Under the pieces are notes generated by a model. The model worked only from the letters and a program-made list of their open reading frames with translations. It was not told where the DNA came from and ran no database searches. Source: Pseudogracilibacillus sp037071985 (GTDB taxonomy: Bacteria > Bacillota > Bacilli > Bacillales > Amphibacillaceae). Taken from it: 64,000 bases of DNA. Both the position numbers and the translations under genes were made by a program. Each line of letters opens with the position of its first letter. Within the stretch, counting starts at the first letter, position 1. Positions 43,799 through 52,703 of this stretch are shown piece by piece. Where the stretch lies: assembly GCF_037071985.1 (NCBI RefSeq), contig NZ_JAXHDF010000002.1, positions 372,001-436,000 of the forward strand, read 5' to 3'.

Positions 43799-43911
43799 AG
43801 GATAGTTTGAAATATACTTTTTAACAACTAAGTCTTTAGTCTATGACAATATATTTTCACGTAATATTCTACTTGTTTCGGAGTTAACTTCAAAGACATA
43901 GGAATTCTTTA

Positions 43912-44796
43912 TTATTTTCCTAGCATTTCATCTACTTGATCTCGATTTTCTTCGATCCACTCTTCCGCCAGATCCTCAAAAGGTATTCCGTTCACTTCAT
44001 ATTCATACATCATCTGTTCTAAGTCGTCTACTTCAATACTCCATTTAGATAAAATTTCATATGCTTCAGGGTAAGTTTCTTCAATTCCTTTATAAGAGAT
44101 TACATAAATATTATCAAATTTAAAGTTTTCATTTGGTTCTTCTAAAAACTTCAAATCATACTGAGTGAACATGGAATGTGGACGCCATCCAGTTATAATT
44201 ACCGGTTCTTTCTTATTGATTCTTGCATCCAATTCACCAAGCATTGCCCCTTCACTAGAATAAGCAAGCTCATACATGTCTAAATCATAGTCCTCTAACA
44301 CTTGTTCTGAAATTTTTACAATCCCTGCCCCTGCATCAATTGTATAAACTGTTCCTTCAAATTTTTCTGGATTCTTTTTAATATCTTCAATTGAATCTTC
44401 TTCCACATATGTTGGAACTACCCAACCTAGTGGAGCATCTGTATAACTTTCTGCCACTTTTATAAGATCCTCTTCATATTCTGCCCATAGTGCTTCTTCT
44501 GTATATGGAAGCCAAGCATCCATAAAGAAATCAACTTCTTTTTCCTTTAATCCTTCAAAGATAACAGGTTGATCCAATAAAGATATTTCGACATCATACC
44601 CTGCTTCTTCAAGAATTAATTTTGCAATCTGGGTTGGTGCTTCTGTACTTGACCAACCCGTTTGACCAAATGTAATGGTCCCTTTTCCTTCTTCCTCATT
44701 TGAATCAACTTCCGTATTTCCATCTGCTTTATCATTGCTGCAAGCCGCAACGGTTAATAGTGCGATAAGTGCAATTATTCCTATTAATTTTTTCAT
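43912..44796 (-). CDS. glycine betaine/carnitine/choline-type substrate-binding lipoprotein
   Basis: OpuAC-type binding protein of 294 residues with a lipoprotein signal peptide (lipobox VAAC, Cys at residue 19). It contains the quaternary-amine binding fold: TITFGQTGWSSTEA, the FFMDAWLPY stretch near 90, GAGIVKISEQVL near 155 and ITGWRPHSMFTQYDL near 200, with the tryptophans that form the aromatic cage. No permease or ATPase gene is adjacent, so it must share those subunits with another locus or act as a receptor. It follows a hydrolase gene after 3 bases, in a GbsR-type operon. Confidence 0.85.
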   Translation of the reverse strand: MKKLIGIIALIALLTVAACSNDKADGNTEVDSNEEEGKGTITFGQTGWSSTEAPTQIAKLILEEAGYDVEISLLDQPVIFEGLKEKEVDFFMDAWLPYTEEALWAEYEEDLIKVAESYTDAPLGWVVPTYVEEDSIEDIKKNPEKFEGTVYTIDAGAGIVKISEQVLEDYDLDMYELAYSSEGAMLGELDARINKKEPVIITGWRPHSMFTQYDLKFLEEPNENFKFDNIYVISYKGIEETYPEAYEILSKWSIEVDDLEQMMYEYEVNGIPFEDLAEEWIEENRDQVDEMLGK

Positions 44797-44799
44797 TGT

Positions 44800-45471
44800 T
44801 TACAAGTCCTCCTTAGGATGTAAGTTTTCAAATATATTTCGCATGTTCTCTGGAGTGAACTGTAAAGCATCCGCTTTTTGAAATTTCCAATGACTGTACT
44901 TTTTACCGTGTAACCTATTAATTAGATGTTCCGCATTATATACTTCTAAGTTGTACACCCAGTTTGCCATAATCATTAAAGATGACATATGAGCTCCTTC
45001 ATTTGACGTCGTACACATATCTTTCACTAAATGGACTTGATAGTCTCTAAAATACGCGTCAAACACAGTCGTCATTACACAACCGTCGCTTACTACTCCA
45101 CCAATAATGATATGTTTCACACCTATACTACGTAAAATTAAATCAAGGCTTGTCTCATGAAAAGCACTCCAACGATATTTATCAATTACTATATCATTTT
45201 CATCTGGTGCTACTTCATCGATAATCTCGTGATTCTCTTTTGACGTACTATAGTAAAACGGTGTCCCGTCTTCACATAATGGTTCTCCTTTTGACAGGCC
45301 AATTTGATCATGTCTGTTTATTTGCCTTGTATAAATAATTGGAATGTCTACCTCACGACACGCCTTGATCACATCCTTTGTTTTTGCAAGAACATCATCT
45401 AAATTCTGCAAACCAAAATTGCTTTCTTTTTGTAAATCAATAAGAACTAATGCTGTCTCTTCTACCTTCAT
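44800..45471 (-). CDS. isochorismatase-fold cysteine hydrolase
   Basis: Amidohydrolase of 223 residues with the triad of the family: Asp in LVLIDLQKE near residue 12, Lys in VIDKYRWSAFHET near 98 and Cys in GGVVSDGCVMTTVF near 131. The family includes nicotinamidase, N-carbamoylsarcosine amidase and related C-N hydrolases. Sitting between a GbsR-like regulator (ATGA overlap) and a betaine-type binding protein, it may act on a betaine, sarcosine or carnitine derivative. The substrate is inferred from context only. Confidence 0.82.
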   Translation of the reverse strand: MKVEETALVLIDLQKESNFGLQNLDDVLAKTKDVIKACREVDIPIIYTRQINRHDQIGLSKGEPLCEDGTPFYYSTSKENHEIIDEVAPDENDIVIDKYRWSAFHETSLDLILRSIGVKHIIIGGVVSDGCVMTTVFDAYFRDYQVHLVKDMCTTSNEGAHMSSLMIMANWVYNLEVYNAEHLINRLHGKKYSHWKFQKADALQFTPENMRNIFENLHPKEDL

Positions 45472-46019
45472 TCCGATGTCTCCTTTGACGATGCCTTAGG
45501 AAAATATTTAAATATATCTCCCGAGTCCATGGCATTAGCCATCCGCATCGTCCAATCTAAGTAACTTTTTGCATGTTCCAATAACTTCAGATCTTCCTCT
45601 ACCTCTTTTTTAGTCGCAGCATCTTCTAATTCACTCGCCATCTCTTTCAACAGAGGTTCAGAGTGTTCCACTGCTTTCATAATTAAATTGTTTTCCTGCC
45701 GCAACATTTTGACAAAATAAACGATGAAATTTCTAAAGAAGTCCTTTTCAGCAATATAATGATCTTGTCGCTCACCTTTCTTCCAAATCTTCGTGACCAT
45801 TTCCGTCTCCATTAATTCCCGAACACCATTACTAACACTTGCTTTACTCATCGCTACATGGTCTTGAATCTCTTTTAATGTCAAAGGTTCTTTTGAAAAA
45901 TAAAGTACACTGTAAATTCTGCCAACTGAAGGAGTTACCCCATAGACAGTCATTGATTGTGCTAAGGCACTTTCTAATACATCCCTGGATTCACTCAATT
46001 TATCCGCTTGACTCATCAT
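45468..46019 (-). CDS. GbsR/MarR-type transcriptional regulator
   Basis: Winged helix-turn-helix regulator of 183 residues. The GbsR subfamily layout is clear: VYGVTPSVGRIYSVLYFSKEPLTL, the recognition helix MSKASVSNGVRELMET near 73, and a long C-terminal helical part (LKLLEHAKSYLDWTMRMANAM). In B. subtilis GbsR senses choline and represses choline import and oxidation genes. Here it heads an operon with a hydrolase and a binding protein and is divergent from an amidase. An inverted repeat 27-46 bases upstream is a likely operator. Start ATG after AAAGGGGGAG. Confidence 0.85.
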   Translation of the reverse strand: MMSQADKLSESRDVLESALAQSMTVYGVTPSVGRIYSVLYFSKEPLTLKEIQDHVAMSKASVSNGVRELMETEMVTKIWKKGERQDHYIAEKDFFRNFIVYFVKMLRQENNLIMKAVEHSEPLLKEMASELEDAATKKEVEEDLKLLEHAKSYLDWTMRMANAMDSGDIFKYFPKASSKETSE

Positions 46020-46045
46020 CTACTCCCCCTTTCCTAAAGCCTTAG

Positions 46046-46065
46046 TTTATTTTGTTTAAAATAAA
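46046..46065. promoter_or_regulatory. candidate GbsR operator
   Basis: TTTATTTT-GTTT-AAAATAAA, a perfect 8-bp inverted repeat directly upstream of the gbsR-like gene, where autoregulation is expected. AT-rich, so chance cannot be excluded. Confidence 0.45.
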
Positions 46066-46154
46066 TTATTTAAATTAAATTACTTATACATATTAAACAA
46101 GTCTATTCATCATGTCAACCTATTCACAGTAGTCATTTTATAGCCCTCACCTTT

Positions 46155-46182
46155 TTGTAAACGTTTTCCATTATGCTATAAT
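46155..46182 (+). promoter_or_regulatory. sigma-A promoter with overlapping cre site (amidase)
   Basis: TTGTAA (46155-46160) and TATAAT (46177-46182) are 16 bases apart. TTGTAAACGTTTTCC (46155-46169) matches the CcpA cre consensus WTGNAANCGNWNNCW at all but the last position and covers the -35, suggesting carbon catabolite repression. Confidence 0.7.
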
Positions 46183-46216
46183 AACGACTAAACAGAATAG
46201 GAAAGGAGTCGTCTCT

Positions 46217-47698
46217 ATGGATCGTTTTGCTTATTCTAGTGTTAAAGATCTGTCAAATCTAATCAAAAAAAGAGAACTCTCCCCAGTAGAATTAATGGAA
46301 AGTGTTATTAGCCGAATTGAAAAACGAAATAAGGACACGAACGCATTTATTCATTTAGCATTTGATGAAGCAAGAGAAAGAGCAAGAATAGCAGAAAAAC
46401 AAATAATGGAGGGCAAATATCTAGGTCCTCTTCACGGAATTCCTACAGCCATAAAAGATTTATTCGATTTTAAACCAGGATGGCCTGCTACTTACGGAGG
46501 CATTCCCGCTTTGAAGGACCATAAGACAGACTTTTATTGTGTCTATGCAGAAAAGATGGAACAAGCGGGAGCTATTATTGTCGGAAAAACGAACAGTCCA
46601 ATCATGGGTTTTAGAGGAACATGTGATAACCCATTGTTTGGGCCAACCCGAAATCCCTTCGATCTTAGCAAAAACAGTGGTGGTTCATCAGGGGGAAGTG
46701 CCGCTGCAGTCGCAGATGGGCTCGTTCCGATTGCAGAAGGAACAGATGGTGGTGGTTCAATCCGAATCCCGTCCTCTTGGAGTGGATTATTTGGCTATCA
46801 ACCTTCGTTCGGGATAGTGCCGATGGTGATGAGACCGAATGCATTTGGTGGTACAAGTCCATTTGTATATGAAGGACCCATTACGAGAACAGTTGAAGAT
46901 GCAGCAATCGGTATGACGGCTTTAACTGGTTATAATTCGAGTGATCCGCTGAGCACTAATCAGCAAATTGATTTTATGACAGCATTACATAAACCGATGA
47001 CAGGCTGGAAAATCGCATATAGCCCTGACTTCGATGTCTATCCCGTCGATCCACGAATTCAAGAAGTAGTCGGAAATGCGATAAAACTGTTTGAAGAAGC
47101 CGGTGCTCATGTGGAAAAAGTAACGTTTGGTATTAAACACGATCAAATGGAACTCAGTAACTTATGGTGCAGAATGATTATGCAAGGCAGTATAGGAGCA
47201 TTTGAAGGATTTAAACAACAAGAAATTGACTTATTAAACGATTATCGAGACGATTTTCCGCCAGAATTTATTTATTGGTTAGAGCATGCCTATAAAATTA
47301 AAATGACAGACATCATTAGAGACCAAACGATGCGCACGGACATATTCGATGCGATTCAAAATGTATTGAATAATTACGACTTGATCATTACACCAACGGT
47401 TGCATCTCTTCCAGTAGAAAATGAAGCAAATGGAAAGACGAAGGGACCTACTCACATTAACGGAATCGAAGTCAACCCCCTAATCGGCTGGTGCATGACA
47501 TACTTTACCAATTTTACCGGACACCCTGCAGCATCCATTCCTGCGGGATTAATTGATAATTTACCTGTCGGCATGCAAATTATCGGGAACAGATTTGCCG
47601 ATCAAGATGTATTTACGGCGAGTTCCATATTTGAACAGCTAAAACCTTGGCATCAGACGTATGATATTTGTAGAGATCGGGAAATAAATAACTTTTAA
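46217..47698 (+). CDS. amidase signature family hydrolase
   Basis: Amidase of 493 residues with catalytic Lys in TAIKDLF near residue 79, the GGSSGGSAAAVA serine motif near 154 and the nucleophile stretch GTDGGGSIRIPSS near 178. It resembles AtzF/6-aminohexanoate-cyclic-dimer hydrolase-like amidases more than GatA. Divergent from the GbsR-type operon, which itself carries a C-N hydrolase, so the two may serve the same nitrogen source. GGAAAGGAG precedes the ATG; the promoter bears a cre-like site. Confidence 0.88.
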   Translation: MDRFAYSSVKDLSNLIKKRELSPVELMESVISRIEKRNKDTNAFIHLAFDEARERARIAEKQIMEGKYLGPLHGIPTAIKDLFDFKPGWPATYGGIPALKDHKTDFYCVYAEKMEQAGAIIVGKTNSPIMGFRGTCDNPLFGPTRNPFDLSKNSGGSSGGSAAAVADGLVPIAEGTDGGGSIRIPSSWSGLFGYQPSFGIVPMVMRPNAFGGTSPFVYEGPITRTVEDAAIGMTALTGYNSSDPLSTNQQIDFMTALHKPMTGWKIAYSPDFDVYPVDPRIQEVVGNAIKLFEEAGAHVEKVTFGIKHDQMELSNLWCRMIMQGSIGAFEGFKQQEIDLLNDYRDDFPPEFIYWLEHAYKIKMTDIIRDQTMRTDIFDAIQNVLNNYDLIITPTVASLPVENEANGKTKGPTHINGIEVNPLIGWCMTYFTNFTGHPAASIPAGLIDNLPVGMQIIGNRFADQDVFTASSIFEQLKPWHQTYDICRDREINNF

Positions 47699-47702
47699 CA
47701 CA

Positions 47703-47733
47703 AAGGGAGACATTACGTTGTCTCCCTTTTTCT
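47703..47733 (+). terminator. terminator after the amidase gene
   Basis: AAGGGAGACA (47703-47712) pairs with TGTCTCCCTT (47719-47728), followed by a T run. Confidence 0.9.
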
Positions 47734-47894
47734 CATTTCAGTTTTCAGTGAAAGAATGGACGAAATATCTTAATTCACGAGCTCACCTTAACTAATTTGC
47801 AGGTTCTCTTTTAACTCTATCATGTCGTCAGCCGATATTGAGGCTCACCAGGCTACTGTTTGTATAAGAACACAAAAGCTCTTTCTAATAAAAC

Positions 47895-48476
47895 TTACAC
47901 CTTTAATGAGCCGCGGAATCCTCGAGAACTGTAGTAAGAGGAGGCACCATTGTGATACACGAATACATTCTCGTAGCGATAATCGCAAAAAAGTGCACCG
48001 TCAAGTTTTCGTATAGCTGAGGGCGTTTGTATCCAACTGGAAGTTTTCTTATCGAAATTTCCTCTTTCTTGCAATGTTCGATATTGTTCTTCTGTTAAAA
48101 TCTCAATACCCATTGCAGTCGCCATATCGATCGCATTATTTTCTGGCTTATGTTTTTTCCTTGATTCCAGAGCTTCACGATCATAACAAACACTTCTACG
48201 ACCTTTGGGACTCTCCGCAGCACAATCAAAGAAAATGTATTCATCTGTTTTTTCATCATAATCGATGATATCAGGTTCTCCGCCTGTATTTTCCATTTCA
48301 TGGAGAGACCATAACTTTTCAGGACTCGCCTCTAATTTGGCTTGCACTTTATCCCATTCTACTTGGGGATGTCGAGTCATATTCTTTTCAAACCGACTTT
48401 TCAAAATGTGAATTAACTCTTCTTGTTGATCTGCAGACAACTCTTTTTTAATATTTTCATCATTATTGCTTGGCAT
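47895..48476 (-). CDS. DUF4256 domain-containing protein
   Basis: Protein of 193 residues matching DUF4256: the opening LIHILKSRFEKNMTRH, GGEPDIIDYD near residue 66, FFDCAAESPKGRRSVCYD near 82 and the closing GFRG. The family is widespread in bacteria and has no known function. It is cytosolic and stands alone. GAGGAAAG precedes the ATG. Confidence 0.8.
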   Translation of the reverse strand: MPSNNDENIKKELSADQQEELIHILKSRFEKNMTRHPQVEWDKVQAKLEASPEKLWSLHEMENTGGEPDIIDYDEKTDEYIFFDCAAESPKGRRSVCYDREALESRKKHKPENNAIDMATAMGIEILTEEQYRTLQERGNFDKKTSSWIQTPSAIRKLDGALFCDYRYENVFVYHNGASSYYSSRGFRGSLKV

Positions 48477-48602
48477 GTAACTTTCCTCTTTTCTTATAAT
48501 TTAGTTTATATTTTATAATCTTAACTACCAATCCACCAAAAGTTAGCTTTTTTTGAAAAAAGTATGCCTCGATTAGGTTACTTACATTTTACCATTAAAC
48601 AA

Positions 48603-50171
48603 TTACTTTTCTAATTCCTTTTTTTCTTTTAAAAGTTTTTGAAATTCCATTTCTAATTCCTCGGAGGGTGTTATGCTTAACCGACTGAGTACGTCTGATA
48701 TTTTTGTTTCAAGTAATAAATAATCATCTTTTTTGCTATTTCGCTTCTTTTTTGGTTGATACTTTTTAAACTGATCATAAGTCCCTTCAAAAACATTTAT
48801 TTTTTGATTACGGATTTCTATTATTCGAGTTGCAATCTTTTCAATGAATTTTCGATCATGTGAAACAAAAATGACACTTCCTTCATACTCTTTTAGAAGA
48901 AGTTCTAGAGATTCAACAGCATGTAAATCTAGAAAGTTTGTTGGCTCATCTAAGATTAACGTATTAATCTCACTCAAGAAAAGCTTTGCTAGTGCAACTT
49001 TTACTCTCTCGCCACCACTCAAAACATCTACAGGCTTATATACATCCTCGTTAAAAAAATGCATTCTTGCTAACACGGTCCGAATCGTTGTTTCACTCTG
49101 AGTTGATGACGATTGAACATTTTCTAAAATCGACTTCTCAACATCCAATATATTTAAATTTTGGCTAAAGTAGCCTATTTTTACAGCAGGGGAGACTTTA
49201 ATTCCAGTTTCTTGATGAATAATCTTATTTACAAGTGTCGTTTTCCCACTTCCATTCGGACCAATTATCGCTACTTTATCTCCACCACGAATTTGAAAGC
49301 TTACTTTTTTCCAAAGTACACGTTCAGCTACCTTACCCGATATATCTTCCGCTCTAATAATAATTCGACCTTTAAATGTCCCTTCATTTATTAAATCCAT
49401 TTTAATCGGTGGAAGTTCTCTTTCTTTTTCTACCTGTTCCAGATTATTCATTCTCGTTTCAAGTGCTTTTGCTGTCTTTTGTAGCTTCTTTTCTATATTC
49501 GCATAATAGGTCTTGACTCCTTTTATTCTAGCTTCAGAGCTACTTAAATTTTTTGGTTTTTTAGAAGCTCTTTTTGCTTTCTCTTCTTTTAACCTTATAG
49601 CTTGCTCAAGCTGTTTTTTCTCCTTCTCAAATTTTTCATATGCAATCTTTTGCTGACGGTTTTCTACATCTTTCAAAGCAGCATAATCACTGTAGTTTCC
49701 TTTATATTCTGTTACCTTCCCCTCATTAATTTCCCATATAGTTGAACAAAGGGCATCTAAAAATTCTCGATCATGTGAAACGATGATGAGTGCTCCTTGC
49801 CATTTGCTTAACTTTTTTTCTAACCATTCAATATGCTCTCTATCCAAATTGGTCGTCGGCTCATCTAAAAGTAATAGCCTTTCTTCTTTTAGCAACATTT
49901 GTTGAATATATTCTTGTGTAACCTCTCCACCACTTTTAGTCGTATCCGTTCGTTTTAATTGAGGAAGAAGCTCATTTTGAGTATGTTGAGTAATTACCCC
50001 TTCTTTCGGCAAAGTCTTTTTAGCTAAAATGTTAAGCAATGTAGTTTTTCCACTTCCATTTCGACCAACTACTCCAATACGATCATGTTGATGAACTTGA
50101 ATTTGTTCGATATCTAATAATAGACGATCCTTAACATATTGTTTTATATCGTGTGCTTCCAATAAAAGCAT
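48603..50171 (-). CDS. vmlR: antibiotic-resistance ABC-F ATPase (VmlR/Vga-like)
   Basis: Soluble ABC-F protein of 522 residues that binds the ribosome and dislodges antibiotics such as lincosamides, streptogramin A and pleuromutilins. It has two ATPase domains with Walker A GRNGSGKTTLL (residue ~37) and GPNGSGKTTLV (~318), each with an LLLDEPTTNLD or LILDEPTNFLD Walker B, and a charged linker between them (KEEKAKRASKKPKNL). The start is the ATG at 50171 after AGGGAGA; the frame is open further upstream through the attenuator, which is not expected to be translated as part of it. Expression is governed by a leader with antiterminator and terminator. The symbol is by resemblance. Confidence 0.85.
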   Translation of the reverse strand: MLLLEAHDIKQYVKDRLLLDIEQIQVHQHDRIGVVGRNGSGKTTLLNILAKKTLPKEGVITQHTQNELLPQLKRTDTTKSGGEVTQEYIQQMLLKEERLLLLDEPTTNLDREHIEWLEKKLSKWQGALIIVSHDREFLDALCSTIWEINEGKVTEYKGNYSDYAALKDVENRQQKIAYEKFEKEKKQLEQAIRLKEEKAKRASKKPKNLSSSEARIKGVKTYYANIEKKLQKTAKALETRMNNLEQVEKERELPPIKMDLINEGTFKGRIIIRAEDISGKVAERVLWKKVSFQIRGGDKVAIIGPNGSGKTTLVNKIIHQETGIKVSPAVKIGYFSQNLNILDVEKSILENVQSSSTQSETTIRTVLARMHFFNEDVYKPVDVLSGGERVKVALAKLFLSEINTLILDEPTNFLDLHAVESLELLLKEYEGSVIFVSHDRKFIEKIATRIIEIRNQKINVFEGTYDQFKKYQPKKKRNSKKDDYLLLETKISDVLSRLSITPSEELEMEFQKLLKEKKELEK

Positions 50172-50204
50172 AGAAAAATCTCCCTTCAAAAATGTATCAG
50201 GAGA

Positions 50205-50318
50205 CAAAAAATGCCTCCTATTTTCATTCAGAATAGGAGGCATTAATAAATAGGTGTACGCCAAAAGAGAGAGATCCCCCCCTTTGGTCCAACCATAGAA
50301 AGCCAATCCTATTCTGAA
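50205..50318 (-). promoter_or_regulatory. transcription attenuator of the vmlR-like gene
   Basis: Terminator: AATGCCTCCTATT and AATAGGAGGCATT (plus-strand 50210-50222 and 50232-50244) followed by six T on the minus strand, 33 bases before the gene. Antiterminator: the stretch at 50307-50318 is exactly complementary, over 12 bases, to 50227-50238, which includes the 5' arm of the terminator stem. The two structures are mutually exclusive, as in vmlR/vga leaders where a drug-stalled ribosome decides between them. Confidence 0.85.
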
Positions 50319-50398
50319 AAAGACAATTAAAGACATCGCAAAATTCAAGCAGAAATCCACTGCTAACAATATCTTAAATTGTATTTTCATCAATAGGA

Positions 50399-50410
50399 TT
50401 AGTACTTCAT
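50399..50410 (-). CDS. three-codon upstream ORF in the vmlR-like leader
   Basis: ATG AAG TAC TAA (peptide MKY), preceded by AGGAAGGGTG at workable spacing and located between the promoter and the antiterminator. Very short leader ORFs are typical of ABC-F attenuators. A GTG at 50423 opens a longer frame with poorer spacing as the alternative. Confidence 0.5.
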   Translation of the reverse strand: MKY

Positions 50411-50445
50411 CTAGTTGGGTCACCCTTCCTTTTATAATTACTTAA

Positions 50446-50475
50446 ACAATACTACGATACTTATACAATTGTCAA
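50446..50475 (-). promoter_or_regulatory. probable sigma-A promoter of the vmlR-like leader
   Basis: Perfect TTGACA at 50470-50475 on the minus strand, with TATTGT 18 bases (50446-50451) or TAGTAT 15 bases downstream. Transcription would start about 30 bases before the leader ORF. Confidence 0.55.
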
Positions 50476-50603
50476 CTCTTATTTAACAATATTGGCTGCC
50501 CATTTGCTAAATATTAAAAAGTTTCAAGAGCAAAAATAGTGAAACAACCAATAGTAGCATCAAATCAACACAGCATTAAGTACCATCCACTCCAAAAGGA
50601 AAA

Positions 50604-51965
50604 TTACAAGTATTTCATAAACGTCGTAGCGATGGAAAAGTAAATCAATAATCCGACAACATCGTTTATAGTCGTTATAAATGGACCCGAAGCAATGGCG
50701 GGGTCAAATTTTAATTTATTAAGGATGAGCGGAAAAACTAACCCAATGACCGCAGAAATACTTAACGTTATGAGAATCGATAATCCCACAACGATTCCTA
50801 GTATAAAGTTTCCATATAAGATTAAAATTAACATGGAAATGAGGATCATGCAAGTAAGTCCGATTAAAAAACCAGTTGAAAATTCCCTTCTAATCATCCG
50901 CCAAAGATCTTTCATCTCAATTGTACCTAGTGCTAGCCCTCTTACAGATACAGCTAGGGATTGTGTTCCAACATTTCCTCCTGAATCCATCAACATCGGC
51001 ATAAAGGCAGCCAATATGACGACTGACTCTAATGTGTCTTCAAATTGACCGATTACTCCGCTCGTCACCATTCCTGCAAACATAAGAAAGATAATCCAAG
51101 GTGCCCGCTTTTTCGCTGCTTGAAAGGCAGTTAAATTCGTTTCATTTGCATCTTTTACTGTCGAGAATTCTCCAAAATTTTTAGTCGTTTGAAGTTCGAT
51201 TAAATCCATGACATCATCTACCGTTATAACGCCCATCAATTGATTTTTCTCGGTGACAACAGGAACCGCCAACAGATCGTATTTCTTAACTACTTTACCA
51301 ACCTCTTCTTGTCCCATATCTACTAAGATGGATACAGGATGCTTGTGCATAATATTTTCAACCTGTTCATTTGATTCTGACGCAATTAATTTTTTTAATG
51401 AAACAACTCCAGCTAAACATCCTTTGTCATCAATCACATACGTATAGTATACAATTTCTGCGTCTTGTCCCTTTTTTCTAATTTTATTGAGTACATCCTC
51501 TGCAGTCTCTTCTCTAAAAGCAGTGATAAATTCATCTGTCATCACCGCACCCGCAGTTTCCAAATCATACTCTAAGATAGCTATTATTTTCTGTGCCTTT
51601 TCCTCATCCATTCTCTCTACGATCTTTTTCGCTTCATCTTCCTTGACTGTTTTCAGGAATTTAACGACATCATCTGTGAACATATGATTCATCATCTCAG
51701 AAGCATAATCCTCAGACAGCTCCTCAAAACAAACTTGCTCGTGCATTACATACAGTCCTGAAAAAATGACAGCAAATTCTTTGGGATCTAGAAATGAATA
51801 AACTTGTTCCCGCTCCTCTTTATTCAATGTTATAAAGATATCTACTTGATCTGTCGGATGAAGCTCTAAATAATGTTTGCGGAATTCTTCTAAATCATCC
51901 TCTTGTAAAGCACATAAAATAATTTTAGTATACTTTTCCCTATTTTCTTTATTTAGTTTAATCAT
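50604..51965 (-). CDS. mgtE: magnesium transporter MgtE
   Basis: Mg2+ channel of 453 residues: N-terminal helical MgtE_N domain (residues 1-135), paired CBS domains (about 138-265) that sense cytosolic Mg2+, a plug helix, and five membrane helices with the pore motif PMLMDSGGNVGTQS near residue 325. Length and order match characterised MgtE proteins. TGGAGGAAAC precedes the ATG. I looked for an M-box Mg2+ riboswitch upstream and did not find one, so control is probably at the protein level through the CBS domains. Confidence 0.95.
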   Translation of the reverse strand: MIKLNKENREKYTKIILCALQEDDLEEFRKHYLELHPTDQVDIFITLNKEEREQVYSFLDPKEFAVIFSGLYVMHEQVCFEELSEDYASEMMNHMFTDDVVKFLKTVKEDEAKKIVERMDEEKAQKIIAILEYDLETAGAVMTDEFITAFREETAEDVLNKIRKKGQDAEIVYYTYVIDDKGCLAGVVSLKKLIASESNEQVENIMHKHPVSILVDMGQEEVGKVVKKYDLLAVPVVTEKNQLMGVITVDDVMDLIELQTTKNFGEFSTVKDANETNLTAFQAAKKRAPWIIFLMFAGMVTSGVIGQFEDTLESVVILAAFMPMLMDSGGNVGTQSLAVSVRGLALGTIEMKDLWRMIRREFSTGFLIGLTCMILISMLILILYGNFILGIVVGLSILITLSISAVIGLVFPLILNKLKFDPAIASGPFITTINDVVGLLIYFSIATTFMKYL

Positions 51966-52373
51966 ACTGTTTCCTCCAGACTAGGAGAAAGAACGCCCTA
52001 TTACTAAAATCTAGAGGGGCTTCCTGACCTCCTTTATTTACACACACCGAAAATTTAGTTTGTAACTATTTTCTCTTACTACCCTTTTTGAAAAAAACTC
52101 ACACCTTTTCGGAAGGAAATCATAATTTCGAAAGCGATTTTGTATATGGGAGGAAATATCAATAGAAAAAAACAGTTATAATATACTCCGAAAACATTAC
52201 ATCAAGAGAACGTTAAAAGTTGGAGGGAAATGTATTCAGGTGAATGAATCGGAATGTTTTTTTACGTTCGCTGGTAAAATTCCGATAGAAACGAAAATAT
52301 ACTTGAACGGGACAGACTGAACATGCTCATGATAAGATTTAATTGTAACTCACAACATAAAGGAGCTTAGACA
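51966..52373. other. gap upstream of mgtE and of the small membrane peptide gene
   Basis: About 400 bases. A possible 26-residue frame (GTG at 52240, reads VNESECFFTFAGK, ends at a TGA at 52318) follows GGAGGG but at long spacing, so I do not call it. No M-box or other riboswitch motif is recognised. Confidence 0.35.
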
Positions 52374-52505
52374 ATGACTTCAAAAAAACCAATTCTATTT
52401 ATCGCCATCCTGCTTATGATCGCAGGTCTTCTTGATTTAAAATATAAAGGAAAATTCTATCAGCTCTTGCCTACGTCTATTCAATCTTACGTAAATAAGT
52501 TTTAA
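52374..52505 (+). CDS. 43-residue single-pass membrane peptide
   Basis: Small gene. The product reads MTSKKPILFIAILLMIAGLL and then DLKYKGKFYQLLP to the TAA at 52503. One hydrophobic helix (residues 7-20) is followed by a basic, soluble tail. AAAGGAG lies 9 bases ahead of the ATG, a strong site. No family is recognised. Confidence 0.6.
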   Translation: MTSKKPILFIAILLMIAGLLDLKYKGKFYQLLPTSIQSYVNKF

Positions 52506-52703
52506 AATTAATTATGAGGCTGGGACAAATAGTATTTAGACCAAACAGAATGACGAACTATAAGTGAAAAAACGTATATGAAGATTGGGTAACTTAGATT
52601 GTAAATAGTTAATAGTTGAAAAATACAAAGAACGCATAGGTGTAGAAGAATAAAGTTATTCAATAAACGGGCCAGATTGTTGGAAATTTTGTGGGGTGGA
52701 ATA

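Noticed and set aside
50172..50423. 84-residue N-terminal extension of the ABC-F protein
   Set aside because: The frame runs through the terminator and antiterminator hairpins, and the real start at 50171 has a good ribosome site and matches the family.
51966..52200. M-box Mg2+ riboswitch upstream of mgtE
   Set aside because: I looked for the conserved M-box pieces on the minus strand and found none.
52240..52320. 26-residue frame starting at GTG
   Set aside because: Spacing from GGAGGG is about 12 bases and nothing in the peptide is recognisable; too weak to call.
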